Source of the DNA: CAYGZQ01 sp964354375 [NCBI: uncultured Planctomycetota bacterium]
GTDB lineage: Bacteria > JAJVIF01 > JAPKYR01
Length of the DNA stretch: 15,327 bases
Assembly (NCBI GenBank): GCA_964354375.1
Contig: CAYGZQ010000082.1
Location: 1-15,327, forward strand
Direction: 5' to 3'
In this document: positions 6,079 through 12,258 of the stretch, piece after piece
Layout: every line of letters starts with the position of its first letter
How positions within the stretch are numbered: position 1 is the stretch's first letter
Program-made: the position numbers and the translations under genes
The notes under the pieces: model-generated
What the model was told of the DNA's origin: nothing
What the model saw: only the letters and a program-made list of their open reading frames with translations
Database searches by the model: none

Positions 6079-7518
6079 ATGAACCAGAAGGGAAGCAACA
6101 ACAGAGCGGAGTTCAAGCGGACGAAGATCGTCTGCACCCTGGGTCCTGCTACAGATGAGGAATCCGTCCTGCGGGGAATGATCGAGGGAGGGATGAATGT
6201 CGCAAGGTTGAATCTCTCGCATGGGCGCCTCGAAGAGCATCTTGCGCGCATGGAGAAGGTCCGGAGGCTTGCGAGCGAACTCGGTGAGCATGTCGGGATC
6301 ATGTTCGACACGCGGGGCCCGGACGTGCGCATCGGCGACCTGGAGGCCGACAGCGTGGACCTGAAGCGCGACTCGGAGCTCATGATCGTGGGGGAGAACA
6401 TCAAGGGCAACGCCGGGCGTCTTGGCGTCACTTTTCCGGGTCTGCCGAAATTGCTGAAAGCCGGCGACGCGGTTTTCCTTGATGACGGCATGATCGAGCT
6501 CGTGGTCACAGAAGCGGGCGCGAAGGAGGTTAGGTGCAGGGTGGTCGCGGGGGGGACGCTCAAGCCCCGCAAGGGGGTGAATGTCCCGGGCAAAACGCTG
6601 GGGCTTCCAGTGCTGACCGAGCAGGATATCCCCGATCTCAAGGAGGGCGTAAACAGGGGCATCGACTACATCGCCGCGTCGTTCGTAAATCGCGCCTCCG
6701 ACATCGAATATATCAGGCAGGCCATCGGCGGGAAAGACATTGCCATTATCGCCAAAATAGAAAGCTCGCAAGGTGTTGAGAACCTGGAGCAGATAATCAG
6801 GGCTTCGGACGGTGCGATGGTGGCGCGAGGGGACCTGGGTGTGGAAATCCCGCCTGAGGCGGTCCCCGGCGTGCAGAAAGGGATGATCCGGCTGTGTCGC
6901 GAGTCCAGGAAACCGGTCATCACCGCCACCGAGATGCTCGAGTCGATGACCCGGGCGCCTCGGCCAACCCGTGCGGAGATCGCCGACGTGGCGAACGCCG
7001 TTCTGGACGGAACCAGCGCGGTGATGCTCTCCCAGGAGACGGCCGTCGGGAAATTCCCTGTCGAGGCCGTTACCATGATGGCGCGTATCTGTTGCAGGGC
7101 CGAGAAAGACCTGGGACTGGAGACGCCATCGATACGTCCGGAGACTCCGGACAGGTCGGTCAGGTCGGGGATCGCTGACGCCGCCTGCCATCTGGCCAAA
7201 GACATCGGCGCTCCGGCGATCATCTGCGTCACCGACAGCGGCGCGACAGCCGCGATCTTCAGCCATCTCAGACCCCCCCAGCCGGTTCTTGCATGCACCC
7301 CGGATGTCCGTGTTGCACGGCGTCTCAGTGTGTTCTGGGGAGTTCTCCCTATCGTTGTGGACGCCCAGGAATCGGTCCAGGCGCTGCTCGATAGGGCCTT
7401 GGACCTGGGAAAATCCAGGGGATTCGTCCGGGCCGGAGACAAGGTGGTGTTCACCGGGAATCTCTCCGGTCGGGGCGGCGAGACGAACCTTCTGGCCGCG
7501 GTCGAAGTCACGCGATAG
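6079..7518 (+). CDS. pyk: Pyruvate kinase
   Basis: This full-length 479-residue enzyme converts phosphoenolpyruvate and ADP to pyruvate and ATP in glycolysis. Visible motifs are RTKIVCTLGPA (14-24), MNVARLNLSHG with R43, N45 and S47, DTRGPDVRIG from D77, DDG (135-137), the catalytic AKIES with K226 and E228, ARGDLGVEIP with D252, TATEMLESM (282-290), and DVANAVLDGTSAVMLS. The C-terminal allosteric-type domain is present (CVTDSGATAA and RRLSVFWGV). Small departures from consensus are Arg79 for the Lys of DTKGP, Asp82 for the Glu linked to potassium dependence, ATEML for ATQML and LSQETA for LSGETA. It starts one base after the stop of the DHOD-like gene, with AAAGGA ten bases upstream. Placement behind two unusual barrel proteins suggests pyruvate supply or flux coupling, by inference. 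Confidence 0.95.
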   Translation: MNQKGSNNRAEFKRTKIVCTLGPATDEESVLRGMIEGGMNVARLNLSHGRLEEHLARMEKVRRLASELGEHVGIMFDTRGPDVRIGDLEADSVDLKRDSELMIVGENIKGNAGRLGVTFPGLPKLLKAGDAVFLDDGMIELVVTEAGAKEVRCRVVAGGTLKPRKGVNVPGKTLGLPVLTEQDIPDLKEGVNRGIDYIAASFVNRASDIEYIRQAIGGKDIAIIAKIESSQGVENLEQIIRASDGAMVARGDLGVEIPPEAVPGVQKGMIRLCRESRKPVITATEMLESMTRAPRPTRAEIADVANAVLDGTSAVMLSQETAVGKFPVEAVTMMARICCRAEKDLGLETPSIRPETPDRSVRSGIADAACHLAKDIGAPAIICVTDSGATAAIFSHLRPPQPVLACTPDVRVARRLSVFWGVLPIVVDAQESVQALLDRALDLGKSRGFVRAGDKVVFTGNLSGRGGETNLLAAVEVTR

Positions 7519-7658
7519 AAACCAGCAGCCCGCGCTTCAGGTATACCAAAGACGGGAATAAGAGGATGCGTTCCGCGCCTTGAGCCTGCAAATACCGCCA
7601 AAACAAGGCCGCCCAACATGGTCGAACCGGCCCGCAAATCCCCGATATTATTAGTGAT

Positions 7659-7682
7659 CCTGCGATCCGGTAAGACCGCAGG
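7659..7682 (+). promoter_or_regulatory. Leader hairpin before the gene at 7697
   Basis: CCTGCG (7659-7664) and CGCAGG (7677-7682) can pair around a 12-base loop. Within this region CCGGT (7667-7671) can instead pair with ACCGG (7683-7687), next to the ribosome site, so two mutually exclusive folds exist. A TATTAT at 7646-7651 is a possible -10 box without a clear -35. The 178-nt gap holds no other gene that I can support. Confidence 0.3.
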
Positions 7683-7696
7683 ACCGGTGGTACTTG

Positions 7697-8299
7697 ATGA
7701 CAAGGAAGCCGTTACCAAGGCTCACGGTTGCAAGGGCCGAAGCTGAAGCGCGGATTTACAAGCAGATTGAAAAGGGCCACCTTTTCAAGTTCAAGAGCAT
7801 CCCGAGCCAGGTTGTTCTTCACGACGTGCGCCTCGAGCGGTCCAAGTGGTCGCATTATAACTACGAGATGCTGTGTCGGATATTCGAGGACGATTCGGTG
7901 GCCGAACGTTGTCGCAGGGCCGGAACCGAAATGAGGTCCACCGGGCTTGCCCCGATCGGCACATTCAACAAGAATGAGGTGCTCAGCTTCCAGAAGTCGA
8001 TTGCGCTCGAGATCGCGGAGCTGCAGTCGATCTACGAGCTTCTGGACCTAGTCCCCACGGTAAGGGAGTCGGTGTCGGGGAACGGGGCCGATGTCGATGC
8101 TTACCAGAACAAGAAGGTGCTGGTTCTTTTTGAGCCCGGCCACCCCGCGAAAGAATCGGTGGTCTGGTTCTTGAAAAGCCTGGGATTGGAGCCGGTGCCG
8201 ATTGATGTGGACATCCAGGACGGATGGCAACTCAGGCTCGCCCTCCAGATGAAGCAGGCCGGGCTCAATATCGACCTCAATACGCTTTGCAGGGAATGA
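7697..8299 (+). CDS. Hypothetical protein with a possible truncated TIR-like nucleotide-binding segment
   Basis: The 200-residue protein has no firm family. The N-terminal half is charged and helical (ARAEAEARIYKQIEKGHLF, then SKWSHYNYEMLCRIFED at 49-65). A helical linker (94-125) contains EVLSFQKSIALEIAELQSIYELL and could be a coiled coil. Residues 139-169 read KKVLVLFEPGHPAKESVVWF followed by LKSLGLEPVPI, similar in spacing to the opening strand and helix of predicted TIR-like nucleotide-binding domains (PF10137 type, VFIVHGHD..AKE...FL..LGLEP). The rest of such a domain, about 100 residues, is absent: the protein ends after AGLNIDLNTLCRE. The ATG at 7697 is preferred over the adjoining in-frame TTG at 7694, with GGTGG eight to twelve bases upstream. 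It lies behind pyk but is separated by 178 bases. The function is unknown. Confidence 0.65.
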   Translation: MTRKPLPRLTVARAEAEARIYKQIEKGHLFKFKSIPSQVVLHDVRLERSKWSHYNYEMLCRIFEDDSVAERCRRAGTEMRSTGLAPIGTFNKNEVLSFQKSIALEIAELQSIYELLDLVPTVRESVSGNGADVDAYQNKKVLVLFEPGHPAKESVVWFLKSLGLEPVPIDVDIQDGWQLRLALQMKQAGLNIDLNTLCRE

Positions 8300-8305
8300 T
8301 CCCGA

Positions 8306-8338
8306 TGCCCGCCGCAGCCCGTGCGACGGTCCCGGGCA
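8306..8338. terminator. Possible bidirectional terminator between convergent genes
   Basis: TGCCCG (8306-8311) pairs with CGGGCA (8333-8338), with a smaller CGCA/TGCG stem inside. It occupies most of the 48-base gap between the convergent ends of the gene at 7697 and the glycosyltransferase. There is no T tract on either side, so it is a weak call. Confidence 0.4.
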
Positions 8339-8347
8339 GGGAAAGAG

Positions 8348-10054
8348 CTACTTCCAGAGGAACAGGATCGCGCTTATCGCCGCGTAGGGGAAAATGCCTG
8401 AATTCCTCGCCAGGAATCCGAAAAGCCCCTTTAGCTCGGTGAAACACAGGGCGGGTCCGATGATGAACATCGCCGACACCCCCACCGCAGGCGCCAGGAC
8501 CCTCGACGGCAGCAGGAGGGCGGTGGCAAGTACGATGAATCCGCAGGCGACCGGGAAAAGGTGATTGATGAGCGTCTGGCGCTGGCGGGCAATCTGGCCG
8601 GTTACATCGAAACCCTGTCTTCTAATGTGGAAAATCTGCTCGATGGCTTTTGTCGCGAATGTGGGCACAAGGCTCACAAATGCGATCGCCGACGTGAAGA
8701 AATAATGGCCATAACGCATCGGCTTGAAGAACAGGTATCGGGCCAGCGGCGCGACCGGGGTAAGGGGCCCCACGAGGTAGAACAAGAGGAACCACCGTCC
8801 CTGAATCTCGTGCCCGTGCGCCGCGTACGTGTGGGCCAGCCAGATACCGCCCAGAACGTTGATCATCGTTACCAGCCCGATGAAACAGAAGGAGAACGTC
8901 AACAGCACGTCCAGCTTCTCGGTCAGTGTTGCCTTCTTCGACCGCAAAAGGCCCGGCAGCTCCTTCTGAAAGAACTCGATTGTTCCGCCGATGATCTTGC
9001 GCTCGCGCTTCATGAAGGCCGTGTAGGTTGGCGGATATGATTCCTGGGCCACGATATTCCGCGTGTAGACACCGCGCAGCCCATTCGCCAGGGTCCTTCC
9101 GGCGAATCCCAGGTCCTCGGACACAATCTCCGGGAAGCCGCCCACCGACTCCCAGGCGCTTCTGCTTATCATTATCCCGTGACCGAAGCACGAGACGAAT
9201 CCATACGCGTTCCTGAGAGGGAGGTTGTGCCTGTAGTAGATCTCGATGCTGGGCGACATCATCTCCGCAAAATGGGTCTGACCCCTGGTTCTTGCCGTGT
9301 GGCAGGCCTGGACGAACGCCACGTCCTTCAGGAATGCGTACGGAAGCAGGCCGGCGACGAACCCGGGAGGAATGATCTCGTCTGCGTCGCAGATAACAAT
9401 GTATTCCTCCGATACCGAAGAGGAGATTGCATGGTTGAGGTTTCCGGCTTTGAAGCCGCCCCGGTCATCTCGCCTCAGAACAGTAACCCGTGATCCGTAC
9501 CGCTTCGCCCACTCATCGACCGCACGCTTCGATTCCGGCTTCGTGCTGTCGTCGCAGATGACCAGCCTTGTGTTCGTATAAGTCTGGTCAAGACAGGACC
9601 GGCACGCGATCGGATCGAAGTCGTCGCACGTAAGGTACAGGATCGCCACAGGGGGACCCTCAAAGACCGGCGCAAGCTTTACACCGTTTCCGCTGTAGAA
9701 GAGAGTGAGGACCTGATGCCAGAAATTGTGAATGCCCCAAAGCCAGAACAGGATTAGTGGCAGATACAGGGCGCGGACGATGATCTCCTCGGTGATGCTT
9801 ATGGTCCCGGGAAGGCTGCCGCGGAACGCGATCCAGCTCCAGAAGCTGACAGCGATCCAACTTAGGAGGGTTAGCGCGACAATGGAGCCCGATTTCTCCG
9901 CAGGCAGGCTCTTCAGACCATCGCGACGTGCGACGGGTCTTGCCGCAGGCAGAACCAGCCCCTGCGCATGGGTAATCGCGGGCGATCCGGCGAGATGTCT
10001 GGAACGCGCATGAGACAATTTGTCGGGCTTTTCCTCCAGCCTGAGCTGACCCAT
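8348..10054 (-). CDS. Membrane family 2 glycosyltransferase (cellulose/hyaluronan synthase-like)
   Basis: The 568-residue protein has two N-terminal membrane segments (about 58-77 and 91-112), a cytoplasmic GT-A domain (about 134-330) and roughly five further membrane segments to the C-terminus. Catalytic motifs are clear: ICDDS with D168 and D169, DRGGFKAGNLNHA (197-209), the CDADE DxD motif (D223, D225) and SEDLGF with the base-type D314. The QxxRW motif of processive synthases is not recognisable; in its place is FMKRERKIIGG (about 341-351). The expected role is transfer of an NDP-sugar to a polysaccharide or lipid acceptor at the inner membrane; the product is unknown. The start is not supported by a Shine-Dalgarno, and an in-frame stop at 10067-10069 limits upstream extension. 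A downstream TTG start behind GGAGG is an alternative. Confidence 0.88.
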   Translation of the reverse strand: MGQLRLEEKPDKLSHARSRHLAGSPAITHAQGLVLPAARPVARRDGLKSLPAEKSGSIVALTLLSWIAVSFWSWIAFRGSLPGTISITEEIIVRALYLPLILFWLWGIHNFWHQVLTLFYSGNGVKLAPVFEGPPVAILYLTCDDFDPIACRSCLDQTYTNTRLVICDDSTKPESKRAVDEWAKRYGSRVTVLRRDDRGGFKAGNLNHAISSSVSEEYIVICDADEIIPPGFVAGLLPYAFLKDVAFVQACHTARTRGQTHFAEMMSPSIEIYYRHNLPLRNAYGFVSCFGHGIMISRSAWESVGGFPEIVSEDLGFAGRTLANGLRGVYTRNIVAQESYPPTYTAFMKRERKIIGGTIEFFQKELPGLLRSKKATLTEKLDVLLTFSFCFIGLVTMINVLGGIWLAHTYAAHGHEIQGRWFLLFYLVGPLTPVAPLARYLFFKPMRYGHYFFTSAIAFVSLVPTFATKAIEQIFHIRRQGFDVTGQIARQRQTLINHLFPVACGFIVLATALLLPSRVLAPAVGVSAMFIIGPALCFTELKGLFGFLARNSGIFPYAAISAILFLWK

Positions 10055-10056
10055 AT

Positions 10057-10098
10057 TGTGAAAAAGTCACATCTTCCGACGAGGCGGTGTGATGTGAC
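10057..10098. promoter_or_regulatory. TGTGA/TCACA repeat cluster at the start of the glycosyltransferase gene
   Basis: TGTGA (10057-10061) and TCACA (10067-10071) form an inverted pair five bases apart, touching the start codon. GTCACATC (10066-10073) and GATGTGAC (10091-10098) form a second, perfect 8-bp inverted repeat with a 17-base spacer. TGTGA also occurs twice in tandem at 10088-10097. This is a plausible operator region or leader stem-loop lying between the -10 box at 10119-10124 and the ATG. Confidence 0.4.
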
Positions 10099-10118
10099 TG
10101 CTCCTGAACCGGAGAGCA

Positions 10119-10124
10119 ATTATA
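10119..10124 (-). promoter_or_regulatory. TATAAT -10 box for the glycosyltransferase gene
   Basis: The minus strand reads a perfect TATAAT about 65 bases before the start codon. TTGACT at 10145-10150 could be the -35, but the spacer is 20 bases, longer than optimal. The rest of the 219-nt gap (10055-10273) shows no gene. Confidence 0.45.
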
Positions 10125-10273
10125 CTCCCTCTAAGACGCTCAAAAGTCAAATCCGGTGGCGTGATACGGGGGAAATCGTCGGGGGCATCACCGCATTGGT
10201 GAATCCATCAGGATGAAAGGATGATCATGGGGGCTTTGTCTCTTGCGGGCAGCATCCCGGTTTGCGCGAACAA

Positions 10274-10765
10274 TCACTCCAGCTCGATGTCTTCCCATGC
10301 CTTCGAGGGTTGGCCCAGTTCCTCTTCGAAAAACGCTTCCAGAATCCTCCGACATTCTGTTTCCAGTATCCCGCCGATCGCTTCGATGCCTCCCTGCCCG
10401 AGAATATCGAACGCGCTTCCAGCCGCACCAAGCTTGACATCTTTGGCCCCGTAAACCACCCGGCTTGCCCCGTAGTGAACGAGCGCTCCCGCGCACATCG
10501 CGCACGGTTCGAGCGTGCTGTATACCGTCACACCTGCGAGACTCAGGCCCCCAATTGCCCCATCCAGGTTCCTCAGGCACATCATCTCCGCATGGGCGGT
10601 GATGTCGTTCAGAGCGCGACGCCGGTTCCGTCCCCTTGAGATGATTCTCCCGTCGCGGACCGCGACCGCCCCTATGGGCACCTCCCCCTCCGTAAGAGCC
10701 TCCCGGGCCTGTTCGAGGGCCTCCTTCATGAAATCAGCGTCGCGAGGATCATCCCCTTGATTCAT
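10274..10765 (-). CDS. tadA: tRNA-specific adenosine deaminase TadA
   Basis: The 163-residue protein deaminates the wobble adenosine (A34) of tRNA-Arg(ACG) to inosine in the cytoplasm. It has the cytidine/deoxycytidylate deaminase zinc site: TAHAE with H58 and catalytic E60, and EPCAMC with C88 and C91. The TadA-typical openings EVPIGAVAV (28-36) and GRNRR (45-49), and the central YSTLEPCAMCAGAL, are present, and the length matches the family. The start at 10765 lacks a clear ribosome site, but the 12 residues before FMKEALEQA match normal TadA N-termini. It lies 99 bases downstream of the 398-residue lipoprotein gene on the same strand, so it may share that transcript or have its own promoter. 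Confidence 0.95.
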   Translation of the reverse strand: MNQGDDPRDADFMKEALEQAREALTEGEVPIGAVAVRDGRIISRGRNRRRALNDITAHAEMMCLRNLDGAIGGLSLAGVTVYSTLEPCAMCAGALVHYGASRVVYGAKDVKLGAAGSAFDILGQGGIEAIGGILETECRRILEAFFEEELGQPSKAWEDIELE

Positions 10766-10864
10766 ACACTAGTATCAGACCGACTGGACGGCCATGTTCG
10801 ACCAAAGCCTCTTCATTCATTGTCGAGATTCGAAAGAGGGGCTCGACTCTCGAGGAGGAGCGCT

Positions 10865-12061
10865 CTAGTCCTCCGCGACCGGTATGGTCTGCGGGAAATA
10901 GACGCCCTGGATTTGCCCGGGAAGCGTGTCCTGGTAGCCGTAAAGCTCGCACTCGACGCCGATCCAGAGGAGGATGTCGTCCGAGGACATGAGCATCATC
11001 GGCGGCAGATCGAAACCGTAAACGGCGTACCCGTCGCCCACTTCCGCGGGAATCGGCATGCACATTCCCATCAGCTCGTCGTGCTGTGCGTACGCGCAGA
11101 CCTTGTTGCCGCCAGGGTTGTACCAGTCGAAAACGTAGACCGACATCGACAGCATCCCCTCCGCCGAGCCGGAACCGGAGTGATAAATAAGCGTGTTGTT
11201 GACGTTCTGGAGCTCGATCCGATAGGCCTCTGGGCGATTCGCGGAAGGCGGGAAATCGTCCGGAATCTCGATCGGCGGGGACACGGGCTCGGCGGGCGCC
11301 CAGCTCGCGTCGACAGCATAGTTGAAAATCAGGTTGCTCGGCGCGAACGCAATCTGGTAGCGTCGCACGCATTTGGATCCCGGAACGAAAGCGCCGCGCA
11401 TGGCCGTATCGAGATCGCTTAACGGCGCCTCGGGATCGGTGAGATCGGTCGCGAAATATTTGTAGCCGTTCAGCGTGGCGTCGAATGCAGCCTCTGACTG
11501 TTTCTTGCCCAGCAGGCCGTCGATGTATCCGAATTGGGGCTTGGCGGGATTCGGCGGGAACTCCACCGGGTTCCACCATCGCGTGTATCCGTCAGGATTC
11601 ACCAGGCGCACATTTCCTTCGCTCGGATAATACAGCGTGTCCGAAAGCGGGAAATACGTGCCGCCGTGGCTGATGAGAATGCCCGAGACATCGAACGCGG
11701 CCGCGAAATTCATGCCGGTATACGGATGGGTCAGGGCGATGTCCAGGGTGATCAGGCCGGGTGAAAAATCGACGATCTGGTCGATGGCCAGCGCGACCCC
11801 GGCGGGCGGCTCCATGAAGGCAAGCGCGTTAAGATGCGTATCGCAGGCTCTAAGAGGCACAACATCAACCGACTCTGCTAAGGGATCGATCCGGAACTCC
11901 CAGAGCCCCAGGCACTTGTGGGAGGAGGAATCCTCCAGAGATGCGCCTGACAGCGACTGGAGCTCAGGGGGAGATGCGGGCGTTCCGATCTGTCCGCAGC
12001 CGAGCGCGGTCAATCCCAAGAGTGTGATTACCAAGACGAGGGCGGCAAAACGGAATCGCAT
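10865..12061 (-). CDS. Lipoprotein with an unnamed domain shared with its upstream neighbour
   Basis: The 398-residue protein has a lipoprotein signal (lipobox LTALGC, Cys22) and an ATG preceded by GGAGG seven bases upstream (12069-12073). The mature part, from about 45, is homologous to residues 50-320 of the protein encoded at 12259-14910. Shared blocks are SSHKCLGLW (46-54), DGYTRWWN (157-164), ATLNGYKYFATDL (195-207), NYAVDASW (247-254), EAYRIELQ (278-285) and VYVFDW (308-313). These suggest a beta-rich extracellular module, perhaps two sandwiches. No catalytic motif is visible. The last 85 residues are specific to this protein. A structural or binding role at the envelope is inferred from the lipoprotein signal only. 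Confidence 0.8.
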   Translation of the reverse strand: MRFRFAALVLVITLLGLTALGCGQIGTPASPPELQSLSGASLEDSSSHKCLGLWEFRIDPLAESVDVVPLRACDTHLNALAFMEPPAGVALAIDQIVDFSPGLITLDIALTHPYTGMNFAAAFDVSGILISHGGTYFPLSDTLYYPSEGNVRLVNPDGYTRWWNPVEFPPNPAKPQFGYIDGLLGKKQSEAAFDATLNGYKYFATDLTDPEAPLSDLDTAMRGAFVPGSKCVRRYQIAFAPSNLIFNYAVDASWAPAEPVSPPIEIPDDFPPSANRPEAYRIELQNVNNTLIYHSGSGSAEGMLSMSVYVFDWYNPGGNKVCAYAQHDELMGMCMPIPAEVGDGYAVYGFDLPPMMLMSSDDILLWIGVECELYGYQDTLPGQIQGVYFPQTIPVAED

Positions 12062-12131
12062 TCGATGACCTCCGGTGACCGATATCCTTGTGAGCCGATC
12101 ACGCTTTCATACTACCATAACCACTGGATCG

Positions 12132-12252
12132 GGGAGGGCGAGGCTCCCGCCGAGCCGCTCTTTCGTATGGATTTCGGTTCGGCGGGAGCCTCGCCCTCCC
12201 AGGTCGATCTCCTGCGGTGATTTCGGTTCGGCGGGAGCCTCGCCCTCCCAGG
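12132..12252. repeat. Three-copy inverted/direct repeat (REP-like cluster)
   Basis: A 22-base unit starting GGGAGGGCGAGGCTCCC lies at 12132-12153 and its exact reverse complement at 12179-12200, making a 22-bp stem around a 25-base loop. A 34-base stretch at 12170-12203 that includes the second arm is repeated directly at 12219-12252. Each unit also contains its own GGGAG/CTCCC hairpin. The cluster fills most of the 197-base gap between the two related lipoprotein genes and begins seven bases past the stop of the upstream one, where it could block 3' decay or terminate transcription. Confidence 0.85.
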
Positions 12253-12258
12253 CGCGAA

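Noticed and set aside
4881-7718. Long minus-strand ORFs (about 350-400 codons) opposite the DHOD-like and pyruvate kinase genes
   Set aside because: They lie antisense to clear protein families, have Arg/Pro/Ser-rich composition without motifs, and arise from codon bias in GC-rich DNA.
7618-7746. Short ORF of 42 codons overlapping the start of the gene at 7697
   Set aside because: No ribosome site before its ATG and no recognisable sequence. A leader peptide remains possible but unsupported.
10056-10072. Classical CRP site at the glycosyltransferase start
   Set aside because: The spacer between TGTGA and TCACA is five bases, whereas the CRP consensus has six, so it is reported only as an operator-like repeat.
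10749-10820. 23-codon minus-strand ORF overlapping the tadA start (MNEEALVEHGRPVG...)
   Set aside because: No Shine-Dalgarno, too short to judge, and not in frame with tadA. It would matter only if coupling to tadA were shown.
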